A DNA stretch of 64,000 nt from Parabacteroides sp. PFB2-10. Lineage in GTDB: Bacteria > Bacteroidota > Bacteroidia > Bacteroidales > Tannerellaceae. The number at the start of each line of letters is the position of its first letter. The stretch's first letter is position 1. The translations under genes were made by a program, and so were the position numbers. This document shows positions 36,885 to 46,569 of this stretch, piece by piece. A model generated the notes under the pieces. It saw only the letters and a list, made by a program, of their open reading frames with translations, had not been told where the DNA came from and did not search any database. The DNA is taken from NCBI RefSeq assembly GCF_029893085.1, contig NZ_JARXWI010000002.1, forward strand, positions 293,835 through 357,834. Direction: 5' to 3'.

Positions 36885-38423
36885 ATGAAAAAAGGAATTA
36901 TCTTACTGATGCTTGGCTGTTTTTCTATCAGTATGTTTGGACAGAAAACAGCCCATGTCACCGTGCAGGTGACTCAACCCAAACAACAGATCAGCAAACA
37001 CGTTTATGGCCACTTTGCAGAGCATTTGGGACGTTGTATTTACGACGGGTTCTGGGTGGATCCTAATCTACCAGTAGAAAAACAAGGACGAATCCGTATG
37101 GATATCGTTAAAGCCTTGCGCGACATCGACATCCCCAACCTGCGTTGGCCGGGTGGATGTTATGCCGATGAATACCAATGGATCGACGGGGTTGGAAAAC
37201 CGGAAGACCGTCCTGTTACGATCAACAGCCACTGGGGAGGCGTAACGGAAGACAACAGCTTCGGAACACATGAATTCCTTGAACTTTGCGAACTATTGGG
37301 CTGTGATCCTTATATCTCTGCCAATGTGGGTTCTGGCACGCCGGAACAGATGCGCGACTGGATCGAATACCTCAATTTTGCCGGAGAATCTACCCTGGCT
37401 AAACAACGCGCGGCCAATGGACATCCGGAACCGTATGGCGTTAGCTTCTGGGGCATTGGTAACGAAAGCTGGGGTTGTGGTGGTAATATGACACCGGAAT
37501 TCTATTCCGATCAGTATCGCCTGTTCCAGACCTATGCCCGCGACTATTCAGGAAATAGAATACGCAAGATCGCTTGTGGCCCGAACGGCGCGGATTACAA
37601 TTGGATGGAAGTCTGCATGAAGAATATCCGTTCGATGTGGGGTATCTCTCTGCACCATTATACCATTGCCACAGGCAACTGGGGCAAGAAAGGTTCAGCA
37701 ACTACTTTTAAAGAAGATGAGTATTTCGGTGCCATGAAGAGCTGTCTCTTTATGGAAGAACTCCTGCAAAAGCATACCGCGATTATGGATCGTTATGACC
37801 GTCAACAGCGTGTTGGCCTGGTGGTTGACGAATGGGGTATCTGGACCGACGTAGAGCCTGGCACAAACCCGGGATTCCTCTATCAGCAAAACAGCCTTCG
37901 CGATGCACTGATTGCCGGATCAACATTGAACATCTTCAATAACTACTCCCACCGTGTACGTATGGCTAACCTGGCACAGACCATCAATGTATTGCAGTCA
38001 TTGGTATTGACCGATAAGGAAAAGATGTTATTGACACCGACCTATCACGTATTCAAAATGTATAAGGTACATCAGGATGCTAAATTGTTGCCGAGCTTCG
38101 TAGATGCTCCTAAATATACTTACGGGAAAGAGGAAATAGACGGACTGAATGCCTCTGCTTCTATTGATGAGAATGGCGTTGTTCATATTTCATTAGTGAA
38201 TCTGAATCCGGCAACAACCCTGGCTACCCAGGTTAATCTAAACGGCTACAATGCGAAGAGTGTAAAAGGAGAAGTCCTGACATCTAAGTCATTCACCGAT
38301 CATAACTCCTTCGATCAGCCGAATAAGATCAAAGCAACCGAATACAAAGATTTCAAACAGAAAGGTGATCTTATCGAAGCCCAATTGCCTCCTATGAGCG
38401 TAGTGGTATTTAGTTTGAAATAA
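36885..38423 (+). CDS. Alpha-L-arabinofuranosidase, GH51
   Basis: The 512-residue protein has a signal peptide (about 1-20, ending in MFGQ). It removes arabinofuranosyl side chains from arabinan, arabinoxylan or pectin. WGIGNESWGCGG gives the acid/base Glu194 and LVVDEWGIW the nucleophile Glu316, both typical of GH51. LRWPGGCYADEYQW is a family signature near residue 85-98. Many GH51 enzymes are cytoplasmic, so the export signal is notable and fits periplasmic action on oligosaccharides. It is monocistronic, with its own promoter and terminator. Confidence 0.94.
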   Translation: MKKGIILLMLGCFSISMFGQKTAHVTVQVTQPKQQISKHVYGHFAEHLGRCIYDGFWVDPNLPVEKQGRIRMDIVKALRDIDIPNLRWPGGCYADEYQWIDGVGKPEDRPVTINSHWGGVTEDNSFGTHEFLELCELLGCDPYISANVGSGTPEQMRDWIEYLNFAGESTLAKQRAANGHPEPYGVSFWGIGNESWGCGGNMTPEFYSDQYRLFQTYARDYSGNRIRKIACGPNGADYNWMEVCMKNIRSMWGISLHHYTIATGNWGKKGSATTFKEDEYFGAMKSCLFMEELLQKHTAIMDRYDRQQRVGLVVDEWGIWTDVEPGTNPGFLYQQNSLRDALIAGSTLNIFNNYSHRVRMANLAQTINVLQSLVLTDKEKMLLTPTYHVFKMYKVHQDAKLLPSFVDAPKYTYGKEEIDGLNASASIDENGVVHISLVNLNPATTLATQVNLNGYNAKSVKGEVLTSKSFTDHNSFDQPNKIKATEYKDFKQKGDLIEAQLPPMSVVVFSLK

Positions 38424-38453
38424 ACAAACTCCGCATATAAACACCTTATAACA

Positions 38454-38499
38454 AAAAGGACGGAAGATGGTTTTTATACCTCTCCCGTCCTTTTCTTTT
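38454..38499 (+). terminator. Terminator after the GH51 gene
   Basis: AAAAGGACGG (38454-38463) pairs perfectly with CCGTCCTTTT (38485-38494), with a 21-base loop region and a T-rich tail. Confidence 0.8.
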
Positions 38500-38528
38500 A
38501 TATTATCGTGAGATCATTCTCTTTATTA

Positions 38529-38559
38529 TTTGATGGATTGAAGAGAATATTTACATTTG
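38529..38559 (+). promoter_or_regulatory. Promoter of the M61 peptidase gene
   Basis: TTTG (38529-38532), 19 nt, then TACATTTG (38552-38559), a perfect Bacteroidetes promoter. It lies inside the longest open frame and so places the true start downstream. Confidence 0.75.
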
Positions 38560-38630
38560 TGGGTGATACAGAGATTGTAAGGAACGAAGCGGCTGATAAC
38601 TACAATAAAAACACAAACAAATATACACAA

Positions 38631-40133
38631 ATGAAAAGGTCTGTTTATCTTTTTCTGTTGGGGATATTCTTCTCCCTTTCTCTTTTTTCGCAAACGGGAA
38701 TACATTATGATGTTTCTTTTGATCCGGAAGAGCATTATATTCATCTCAATCTTTCCCTTTCCGGTCTTTCGGAAGAGACAACCACTTTACGTATGCCGGT
38801 CTGGGCACCCGGTTATTATATTATTATTGATTATCCCAAAAATGTGGTTGACTTTAATGCCTTTGATTCAGAAGGTAATCCTATTTCCTGGGAAAAAGAA
38901 GGTAAGAATGGTTGGGTAATAAACAATGGCGCTTTTCGTGATATAACCCTCTCCTATCGTGTGTATGCCAATACGCAAAGTGTAGCCGAATGTATGGTTA
39001 CCTCTGATAAGGCTTTTATCCCTGGAAATGGTGTCTATATGCATATTGAGGGGAAAAAGGAATCTCCCGTATCGGTTTGTTTTACATTACCTGACAGATG
39101 GAAACAGATATCTACCGGACTAAAAAGAACAGAAGATGCTAATACATTTTATGCAGCTGACTTTGATATTCTTTATGACTCTCCTGTTTATATCGGAACC
39201 CAGCAGGTCAGTTATTTTACGCATGAAGGACACCACTACGAACTGGCTTTAGAAACGCCGGAAGGAATAGAGGAACAAGACTTCACGGGTGATCTAAAGA
39301 AGATTATATCTACCTGTACGGCGCTGATCGGTGATGTCCCTTATGAAGATTATTGTTTTATTCTGATGGGAAGAGGCGGAGGTGGCCTGGAACATTTCAA
39401 TTCGCAAGCCTGCTTTACCTATGGAACTTATCATTTTGAAACAGAAGAGATGTATCATGGTTTTCTCTCTTTTATTACACATGAGTATTTTCACCTCTAT
39501 AATGTAAAAACCATACGCCCTATCGAATTAGGTCCCTTTGATTATGATAGAGAGGTTTTTACGCCACTACTCTGGATATCCGAAGGGTTTACTGTCTATT
39601 ATGAGCTACCGATCCTTTTGCGGGCAGGTATTATCAATAAAGATTATTTCCTGAAAGAGATGAGTGCCGTTATCCGGAAGGTTGAGGGCAACACCGGTAA
39701 AAATCATATGAGCCTCCGGCAAAGCAGCTATGATATATGGCTAAACTTCTTTAATCGCAATGCCAATGGCGCGGATACCCGTATATCTTACTATGATAAG
39801 GGGCCTATTATTGGCCTATTGATGGATATAGAGATCAGGCAGATGACGGATAACCGCCGGAGCTTAGATGATGTTATGCGAGCCCTCTATTGGCAATATT
39901 ACAAAGAGAAAAACCGTGGCTTTACGGAGGAAGAATTCTGGCAGATATGTACTGAAGTCGCCGGCCAGCCTTTGACGGAAATGCGTCGTTATGTGGAAAC
40001 TACGTGTGCGATAGACTATACAAAGTATGCGGCCTATGCCGGCTTAGAAATCGATGAGAACTGGAATATTTCTATCTCAGAATCATGCAGTGGATTGCCT
40101 TTGTGTATACGAGAATCGATATTTGGGAAGTAG
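38631..40133 (+). CDS. M61 family peptidase, short form without the PDZ domain
   Basis: The frame opens at a GTG at 38508, but the promoter at 38529-38559 and the signal peptide (MKRSVYLFLLGIFFSLSLF) put the start at ATG 38631, giving 500 residues. It has the M61 N-terminal beta domain, the HEYFH zinc motif at 284-288, GRGGGGLEHFNS and WISEGFTVYYE. Family members are glycyl aminopeptidases of about 590-620 residues ending in a PDZ domain. Here homology fades after YAAYAGLEID and a 20-residue unrelated tail ends the protein, so the PDZ part appears lost. The catalytic half is intact. It should act in the periplasm. Confidence 0.85.
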   Translation: MKRSVYLFLLGIFFSLSLFSQTGIHYDVSFDPEEHYIHLNLSLSGLSEETTTLRMPVWAPGYYIIIDYPKNVVDFNAFDSEGNPISWEKEGKNGWVINNGAFRDITLSYRVYANTQSVAECMVTSDKAFIPGNGVYMHIEGKKESPVSVCFTLPDRWKQISTGLKRTEDANTFYAADFDILYDSPVYIGTQQVSYFTHEGHHYELALETPEGIEEQDFTGDLKKIISTCTALIGDVPYEDYCFILMGRGGGGLEHFNSQACFTYGTYHFETEEMYHGFLSFITHEYFHLYNVKTIRPIELGPFDYDREVFTPLLWISEGFTVYYELPILLRAGIINKDYFLKEMSAVIRKVEGNTGKNHMSLRQSSYDIWLNFFNRNANGADTRISYYDKGPIIGLLMDIEIRQMTDNRRSLDDVMRALYWQYYKEKNRGFTEEEFWQICTEVAGQPLTEMRRYVETTCAIDYTKYAAYAGLEIDENWNISISESCSGLPLCIRESIFGK

Positions 40134-40148
40134 TCGCTTTTGCTACTA

Positions 40149-40607
40149 TCACACCAGTTCTGTCAGTTCTCCCAGAGCAGCTTTTAGGATAAATGTCCAA
40201 AGGAAAAAGCGGAAGAAGCAACCGATTAACATAAGGGTAGCTGAGGTTTTGGGTTTTACTTTGTAAAAGCCTAATGTAAAGATCGACATACTTCCCAGGA
40301 AAGGAATCCAGGCGAAGAGGGCTACCCAGACACCATATTTGTCAATGTATTTCTTTTGTTTAGCAATATTTGTTTTCTTTATTTTCAGTCGTTCCAGCCA
40401 TTCCAGTTTGCCTAACCAACCAATGCCGTAAGAGGTCATGCTACCGATCCAGTATCCGATGGTTCCGATAATCAGGCATATCCAGGCATTGCCTCCGGCG
40501 AGTAGCATCCCGATCAGAAACACATCGGAACTGACCGGAATAAAGCTTCCCGCCAGGCAGCATCCGATAAAAAGGCCTACGTAGCCTAAGTTAAGCAGCC
40601 ATTCCAT
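40149..40607 (-). CDS. YqaA/DedA-like VTT-domain membrane protein
   Basis: The 152-residue inner-membrane protein has four or five hydrophobic helices and the VTT (SNARE-associated) pattern: GCCLAGSFIPVSSDVFLIGM, GNAWICLIIGTIGYWIGS and a C-terminal amphipathic part. YqaA proteins are small relatives of DedA transporters, some of which flip undecaprenyl phosphate; the role of YqaA is not known. It converges on the M61 gene. Confidence 0.82.
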   Translation of the reverse strand: MEWLLNLGYVGLFIGCCLAGSFIPVSSDVFLIGMLLAGGNAWICLIIGTIGYWIGSMTSYGIGWLGKLEWLERLKIKKTNIAKQKKYIDKYGVWVALFAWIPFLGSMSIFTLGFYKVKPKTSATLMLIGCFFRFFLWTFILKAALGELTELV

Positions 40608-40624
40608 GATTCTTGTCGCTTATT

Positions 40625-42307
40625 CTATTTTTTCGCGCAAGTTACAACATCCGGATCGAGATAGGATGCGATATGTAGTTTTTCTTTTTTGTAGGTGGTG
40701 TTGATTGTTATATTTTCCGTCCGTGTGCCGCCAACGGCAAAGATAGTTCCTAAAGAAGGGTCTGTTTTGAATCCTTCTATCGTAACATTCTTTACATTGT
40801 TGAAAAGAATAGCCGGGGCTGTTTCTGTATAGATCTGTACATTCTTTAGGGTTATGTTTTCAGATTCTATCAATTCTGCTCCCAGTTTGGAGTAAACAAT
40901 GAAATTTTCTATTTGTATATTGTTGATCATTTGTTCGGGCAATCCGTAGAAGTACATGGCACGGCGCGCATTATGACACACAATATCCCGGATATAGATA
41001 TCCCTGAATGCTGGGGTAGTTTCGTCGACCGGGGGTAAGATCTCTTTTACTGCTTCCGGCTGATCATTATCTTCCAGAGTTTCTACGGCAGATTTTCCGC
41101 CATAATAGAGATTAAACAAAACAGGTTCGGTGGCTATATCAAACATACTGATGTGTGATATATGGATATTCTCCACAATACCTCCGCGTCCCCGCCGGCT
41201 TTTAAATCGCAATCCAACGTCGGTACCCAGAAACTGACAATGAGAGACAGATATGTTTTTTACACCTCCGGACATTTCACTTCCGACAACAAAGCCGCCA
41301 TGGCCTTTGAATACGGTGCAGTTGCGTACGATCAGGTTCTCACAGGGGCGGGCACGTTTGCGCCCATCTTCATCTTTGCCCGATTTGATACAGATGCCAT
41401 CGTCACCCACATCAAAGGTACTATTGACCACAATGGTATTCTTGCACGATTCCAGATCCAGCCCATCGCCGTTCTGGGCATACGATGGATTGCGCACCTG
41501 TATATCGTCAATAATCAAATTTTCACACATTAACGGATGGATGTTCCAGGCCGGTGAGTTCTGAAAGATTACCCCTTGCAGGAATACATTTTTGCAGTCA
41601 ATCAGGCTAACCATGACCGGCCGGAGGAAGTCGCGCAATGCCTGCCATTCTTCGGGAGTCTGAAGATTTTGCGGCACATTCATATTACTGGTCGTATCGC
41701 CATGCAGATAGGCGGCCGAAGGCATCCAATAATCATCCCGTTTAAATACGCCTCCTCTGGCAATGGTCGCTTCCCATACGCTTTCTGTGGCTTTGTCTTT
41801 CTTCAACGGGCGCCAGTAATGGCCGTTTCCATCGATGGCCCCCTCGCCGGTAATGGCGATATTCTCCAGGTTTCTTCCGGAAAGAGGTGATTGGCAACGA
41901 TAGGTATCCAATCCTTCAAAAGAGGTTTCTACCAATGGATATAAATCTTTATCCGGGGAAAAGAGAATAATAGCCCTCTCTTCCAGATGTAGATTGATAT
42001 TGCTTTTCAATACAATAGGACCGGTAAACCAAACACCCGCAGGCACTACAAGGCGTCCTCCTCCGCACTCCGACAGGTGGTCGATAGCCCGGGCAAAAGC
42101 ATCTGTCTCCAGGTTAATGCCGTTCCCAATGCCGCCGAATTCGGTAATAGAGATACTATAATCAGGGAAAACAGGAGGTGTTATGACCGGCATATCAAAC
42201 GGCAGGTCTTTGTATAGATAGGCATACGGACTATCCGACACCTTCTTATCGCATGAAAAGCAGACCATCACCATCAGGACTGCCATCATAAATTGTATCT
42301 TTTTCAT
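40625..42307 (-). CDS. GH28 polygalacturonase/rhamnogalacturonase-type lipoprotein
   Basis: ATG at 42307 (MKKIQFMMAVLMVMVCFSC) gives a lipoprotein signal with Cys19, and a 560-residue mature-type protein. The right-handed beta-helix body has the GH28 motifs GDGLDLESC, VGDDGICIKSGKD and GHGGFVVGSE, with the active-site Asp residues in NGDGLD and GDDGIC. It cleaves galacturonide or rhamnogalacturonan bonds, probably from the chain end, at the cell surface or in the periplasm. It lies 20 nt after the GH105 gene in a three-gene operon. Confidence 0.92.
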   Translation of the reverse strand: MKKIQFMMAVLMVMVCFSCDKKVSDSPYAYLYKDLPFDMPVITPPVFPDYSISITEFGGIGNGINLETDAFARAIDHLSECGGGRLVVPAGVWFTGPIVLKSNINLHLEERAIILFSPDKDLYPLVETSFEGLDTYRCQSPLSGRNLENIAITGEGAIDGNGHYWRPLKKDKATESVWEATIARGGVFKRDDYWMPSAAYLHGDTTSNMNVPQNLQTPEEWQALRDFLRPVMVSLIDCKNVFLQGVIFQNSPAWNIHPLMCENLIIDDIQVRNPSYAQNGDGLDLESCKNTIVVNSTFDVGDDGICIKSGKDEDGRKRARPCENLIVRNCTVFKGHGGFVVGSEMSGGVKNISVSHCQFLGTDVGLRFKSRRGRGGIVENIHISHISMFDIATEPVLFNLYYGGKSAVETLEDNDQPEAVKEILPPVDETTPAFRDIYIRDIVCHNARRAMYFYGLPEQMINNIQIENFIVYSKLGAELIESENITLKNVQIYTETAPAILFNNVKNVTIEGFKTDPSLGTIFAVGGTRTENITINTTYKKEKLHIASYLDPDVVTCAKK

Positions 42308-42327
42308 ATTCTTTCTTTTGAGATACA

Positions 42328-43485
42328 TCATTTGTTTAACTCCAGGCAACCCATAATAAAGGGACCATTTGCCTTGGCATCATTCTCACGGATACGTTCA
42401 TTGATATAGTATTCAAAACTACCATCACGGTAAGGGTTTCCTCCCAAGCCGCCCACAGCGCAACATTGTGTCAATGTCAGGGTGCCATCATCATTGGTCA
42501 CAATAAGCGTATTCATTAATCCATCGTACGCCTTTTCGGCTATCTTCCTGTATTTTGGATCGATATATCCTTTGTTTACCGCTTTGGCATAGCTGTACAT
42601 AAACATGGAGGAAACGGAGGCTTCCAGGTAATTGCCTGCCTTATCACCCTTGTCGACCACCTGGTACCATAGTCCCGTTTTATCCTGATAGCGGGGAAGT
42701 GTTTCTGCCAATCTTTCGATCATACGAATAAGTTCCGGACATTTTGGATGATCAGCCGGGATAAAGTCTAATACATCTACCAAGGCCATAAACCACCAAC
42801 CGATGCTCCGTCCCCAGAAATTAGGCGACTGTCCGGTCTCTTTATTGGCCCAACGTTGGTTTTTGCTCTCATCCCAGGCATGGTAATAGAGTCCGGTCTG
42901 GGCATCGTATGTGTGCCGCGCACAAACAAGGAATTGATTCACCACATCATCTATCCATTGTGGCTGATCGAAGGTGACAGCATATTCCGCCAGAAAAGGA
43001 GAACCCATATAGAGTCCATCGAGCCATACCTGATGAGGATAGATTAATTTATGCCAGAAAGCCCCCTCATGGGTACGGGGATGCACCTTCATTTGAGCAA
43101 CCAGCCGATCCATAGCCAGGCGGTATTTCTTGTCTCCGGTCTGCTTATAGACTTCGAACAATACCTTTCCGGAATTGATGTAATCGATATTATAGGTGGC
43201 TACATCGTATAGATGAATTTCGCCCTGCTCATTGATGATGGTATCAGCCCATGCAATCACATAGTTCAGGTATTTAGGGTCGTTTGTCTTCTCCCATACC
43301 TTGAGCATCGCACGGCATCCTAACCCCTGTCCATATCCGAAATAAAGGCGTTTGCCATGATCCAGTTGCCAGGCTTCGGGGAAACGTTTCATTTCCGATT
43401 CAGCAAAGTGAATGGCTGTTTTCTGGGCATTTATAGCGCATGTCGTTAGAACAAATAATCCTATTAATAATATCTGTCGTTTCAT
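42328..43485 (-). CDS. GH105 unsaturated (rhamno)galacturonyl hydrolase
   Basis: ATG at 43485 (MKRQILLIGLFVLTTCAINAQ) starts a signal peptide and gives 385 residues. The (alpha/alpha)6 barrel carries YPHQVWLDGLYMGSPFLAEY, which contains the catalytic Asp, and GRSIGWWFMALVDVL. GH105 enzymes hydrate and cleave the delta-4,5-unsaturated uronic acid left by pectin lyases. Being exported, it should act on periplasmic oligomers. It is between the GH28 and six-hairpin glycosidase genes, consistent with rhamnogalacturonan use. Confidence 0.92.
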   Translation of the reverse strand: MKRQILLIGLFVLTTCAINAQKTAIHFAESEMKRFPEAWQLDHGKRLYFGYGQGLGCRAMLKVWEKTNDPKYLNYVIAWADTIINEQGEIHLYDVATYNIDYINSGKVLFEVYKQTGDKKYRLAMDRLVAQMKVHPRTHEGAFWHKLIYPHQVWLDGLYMGSPFLAEYAVTFDQPQWIDDVVNQFLVCARHTYDAQTGLYYHAWDESKNQRWANKETGQSPNFWGRSIGWWFMALVDVLDFIPADHPKCPELIRMIERLAETLPRYQDKTGLWYQVVDKGDKAGNYLEASVSSMFMYSYAKAVNKGYIDPKYRKIAEKAYDGLMNTLIVTNDDGTLTLTQCCAVGGLGGNPYRDGSFEYYINERIRENDAKANGPFIMGCLELNK

Positions 43486-43536
43486 ATTATCTATGGCTTT
43501 TGAATCTTTACGTTCGTTTATATTACTCTCCGTCAC

Positions 43537-45681
43537 TTAGGGCATAGGTTGCAAATCTTCCCACACCACATTCCATGTACCATCTTTAGGAAATCCCGGG
43601 GTCTTCACCGTGTTGCCATCCCAACCTGCACACATCATGGCGGCAGCCGTCAGTAATCCTCCATTGCCAGGCAGATAGATGCGCAGGCGGGAATCCTGGT
43701 AGTTATGCCCATTCACCAGATAGGTATTGGTACGTTTCTCCATCAACAGAGCACCTACCGCTTTCTCGGTATCCCCCAGACGGGCAGCACTCATAGCAGT
43801 CATTGGGTAATCCCAGCCCCAGGTCTTCCCCCAGTTCCAGTTATCCCATATCCAGTTGAGCGTATTTTTCATATAATCCGGGCGTACCAATTTGCACTGT
43901 GGTAAGATACCCAACGCCCCTAATATGGCCGGGTGATCGGAAGTGAAGCGAATATCGATGTAGGTATCGACGGCATCTTCCGAAGCCAGATACAATCCAT
44001 CCTGATAAGCCAGAGGCGATAGTTTGTCAATGAGTTCATCCCATTGCGGCTTACGTTTCTTGCCTTCGCGTTCTCTCCATTGCTGGGCAACCGACATGGC
44101 GTAATGCCAATAGGACAATTCGAAGGGCGGATTGATGGTCTCCGATGCCCTTAGGGTCTCCTGCGCGGGGATAATACCCTTCAGGATATAACGGCCTTCC
44201 AGTTCATCGTAAGTAGCAAATGAAGCCATGAATTCGGCTGTTTCGTTAACCAGAAAAGCATACTTGTCAATCACCTCCTGCGAAGGATTATTGCGGTAGA
44301 TCAGTTCGGCCATATAGATAAAATGGGGCTGTTGCCAAATCAGGAAGGAACCTACCTTGGAGGGCGCTTCGGTAGCCGAAGGATCAGTCATCTTCATCCA
44401 ACGAGCACCTTTGAATCCCTGCCGCTCAGCGATACTCTTTGCCACAGGATAGGCCTGCGTGTACCAGTCCATACTTCTCTCTAACAGATCCGCCCTGTTC
44501 CATAAGGCGAAATGAACCGCGTGCCACCAGTGCATCTCCAGGTGGAATTTCCCATACCAGCTGTTATAGGTCAATCCGGTCTCCTGCGGAGGATACATAC
44601 CGGCCGACTGTATGGCCATGATGTATTGTGAAAGTAGGATCCGGCGTTCCAGTTCCGGTGCACGCTCGTCTGTGCAACGAGAGAAATCAATAGCACCCCC
44701 TCTTTGCCAGAAATCCTGCCAGTAGGCTGCCGAAGCGGTAAAGGTTTCCTCTACCATGGATACTTTGTTTGCCGGACTTTGATCGGTGAATTCACAGGCG
44801 ATATGGAAGTTGTCTGCTTCGGGAGTAATAACGAAATAATGAGCCTCTTTCTCTATAACAGTCGCTTTTCCGCTGTATGTAACAGTCAGATAATAGACCG
44901 TTTCGTCTAATGTTCTTTTCAATACGAATGAGGATTCATCTTGGGAGACAATCTCTGTTTTATGCTTTTGCGGAGAATTCCAGTCACTTGCGTCGTCGGA
45001 GTGCTGACCGGTAGGGTAAGGGAAGCGCAGGTTTAACTGCATTGTTCCTTTGCTGATCATTGCGGAATTCACTTCAGCTGCCAAGCGGTCTTTCACCGGG
45101 TCTACGGCGGTTCTTACACTGGCAGAGTCGTTACCGATAGAGAAACGGCTGTCGATTCTTCCATCCCAGAGATTTAGTTCCTGGTTAATTGATTGGATGG
45201 CGTCTACTTTCAGCTTTTGGCCATTTTCGTCCGTCAGTTCTAATCCGATATACCCCAGATGCAAACGATGGGGATTGATCCGGTAATAGTTGGCAGCGTC
45301 TTGCGGGCGTCCCGGGTCATTGAATTGTACCGCGTATGGCTCTTCCCAACCCCGAAAATTATAGTTTTTCAATGTTTCTTCATGTGTCAGCTTTTCTGTA
45401 TTAGGGAAACTATGCCAGCCCCATTGCGCTTGTGTTCCCAGCGGCACACCAGCAGCATATAGTTCCGGAAAGGTCTGCAAGCCGGTGGCATCTACTGTCA
45501 CAGCAAAATTCCCATTACCGACCGATAGAGAAGATAATTCTTCAAACTCTGTTACATGCGGGTTATTTCGCTCTACCAGGGCATAGCGGTCGATCTTCTC
45601 GGATGCCTTTTCGGTACAGGCCAGTAGGAACAGCACACTAACAGCCCATATCCATTTTGTTACATTCAGTTGTTTCTTCAT
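43537..45681 (-). CDS. Six-hairpin glycosidase-like lipoprotein (GH65/GH95-like), substrate unknown
   Basis: The 714-residue protein has a lipoprotein signal (VSVLFLLAC, Cys22). It has a beta-sandwich N-terminal domain (about 30-310) with SVGNGNFAVTVDATG, then an (alpha/alpha)6 barrel with YNSWYGKFHLEMHWWHAVHF near residue 370-390 and NWGKTWGWDYPMTAMSAARLG near the end. This layout resembles GH65 and GH95 enzymes, but I cannot assign a numbered family. As first gene of the operon with GH105 and GH28 it probably removes a pectin or rhamnogalacturonan side-chain sugar. Confidence 0.72.
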   Translation of the reverse strand: MKKQLNVTKWIWAVSVLFLLACTEKASEKIDRYALVERNNPHVTEFEELSSLSVGNGNFAVTVDATGLQTFPELYAAGVPLGTQAQWGWHSFPNTEKLTHEETLKNYNFRGWEEPYAVQFNDPGRPQDAANYYRINPHRLHLGYIGLELTDENGQKLKVDAIQSINQELNLWDGRIDSRFSIGNDSASVRTAVDPVKDRLAAEVNSAMISKGTMQLNLRFPYPTGQHSDDASDWNSPQKHKTEIVSQDESSFVLKRTLDETVYYLTVTYSGKATVIEKEAHYFVITPEADNFHIACEFTDQSPANKVSMVEETFTASAAYWQDFWQRGGAIDFSRCTDERAPELERRILLSQYIMAIQSAGMYPPQETGLTYNSWYGKFHLEMHWWHAVHFALWNRADLLERSMDWYTQAYPVAKSIAERQGFKGARWMKMTDPSATEAPSKVGSFLIWQQPHFIYMAELIYRNNPSQEVIDKYAFLVNETAEFMASFATYDELEGRYILKGIIPAQETLRASETINPPFELSYWHYAMSVAQQWREREGKKRKPQWDELIDKLSPLAYQDGLYLASEDAVDTYIDIRFTSDHPAILGALGILPQCKLVRPDYMKNTLNWIWDNWNWGKTWGWDYPMTAMSAARLGDTEKAVGALLMEKRTNTYLVNGHNYQDSRLRIYLPGNGGLLTAAAMMCAGWDGNTVKTPGFPKDGTWNVVWEDLQPMP

Positions 45682-45719
45682 TTGTATTTCTTCTTTTATG
45701 TAGTTTTCGTTGAAGAATA

Positions 45720-45727
45720 CAAAAGTA
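45720..45727 (-). promoter_or_regulatory. -7 promoter box of the pectin operon
   Basis: The minus strand reads TACTTTTG, a perfect TAnnTTTG, about 40 nt upstream of the lipoprotein gene start. No SusC/D-type genes precede it. Confidence 0.55.
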
Positions 45728-45801
45728 AGCTAAACCCCAAATCGCGACACGTAAATATGTACAATTACCTGTAAAATGATGCATTTATAGAGATTCCTCT
45801 T

Positions 45802-46521
45802 TCAATCCCGCTTAATCTGCTGCTCGAGTTGATAAATTTCCTCCGGGGTGGAGCGGTTAATCACAATGCGTTGATTCTTCTCGGTGGTAATAATCAGATA
45901 AGGAGGTTGCCCGCTATGAAGAAAGAGCAGATGGGCACCCTTTTCTTTTGAATGGAAATGCCCTTTGTGATAACGGGAGAAGGACAAACCATTCCTTCTA
46001 TAATCCATCGAAGGGGCTGTATTGGTCACCTCTACCTCTTTTATTTGCTCCAGCGGAATAGATATGCCATACGATCCTTCTATCACTAATCGATTGTTTG
46101 CAACCGTTATATGGGCCGGCTGAGCCGTTTTATATAAACCACCGAAAATCAGTAATAGGAAAAGAATTACGACCAAAAATGTGATCTTTTGGGCTTTTGT
46201 ATGTACAATGGCCCTAACAGAAGGATTCATATTGACCAAGACCATCATAATGGCTATTCCGCCAAAAACAACCACCAATAGTAGGGAATCTTTCCAGGAA
46301 GAAAGGCCGATCAGGTCAAACAGAAACGGCATAACAATCAATATGCCACCCATCCCTGCAAAACAGGCGCGCATAATGCGGGCAATCGCTTTAATATCAA
46401 TCTTATCCCTCTGCTCTTTGGGCATGGTATTATACCCCGATATCAACATAGGCCATTTGTGGAGCATGAAGCCTAAGCCGATAAAGAACAACCCGATGAT
46501 AATAAATGCTATTTTATCCAT
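45802..46521 (-). CDS. DUF3784-type membrane protein with a PH-like C-terminal domain
   Basis: The 239-residue protein has four hydrophobic helices (about 5-25, 48-70, 75-95, 110-130). The SGYNTMPKEQRDKID segment after the first helix is typical of DUF3784. The C-terminal 100 residues form a beta-rich domain (GSYGISIPLEQIKEVEVTN, YLIITTEKNQRIVIN) resembling bacterial PH domains, probably on the cytosolic side. Function unknown. It follows the M1 peptidase gene in the same direction by about 50 nt. Confidence 0.75.
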   Translation of the reverse strand: MDKIAFIIIGLFFIGLGFMLHKWPMLISGYNTMPKEQRDKIDIKAIARIMRACFAGMGGILIVMPFLFDLIGLSSWKDSLLLVVVFGGIAIMMVLVNMNPSVRAIVHTKAQKITFLVVILFLLLIFGGLYKTAQPAHITVANNRLVIEGSYGISIPLEQIKEVEVTNTAPSMDYRRNGLSFSRYHKGHFHSKEKGAHLLFLHSGQPPYLIITTEKNQRIVINRSTPEEIYQLEQQIKRD

Positions 46522-46569
46522 ACCCTTTTCTCTTTTTCTGTGTGATTATATGTTGTGCCTGATATCCTA

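Noticed and set aside
38508..38630. N-terminal extension of the M61 peptidase from a GTG
   Set aside because: A perfect promoter lies inside this stretch and the signal peptide begins at 38631.
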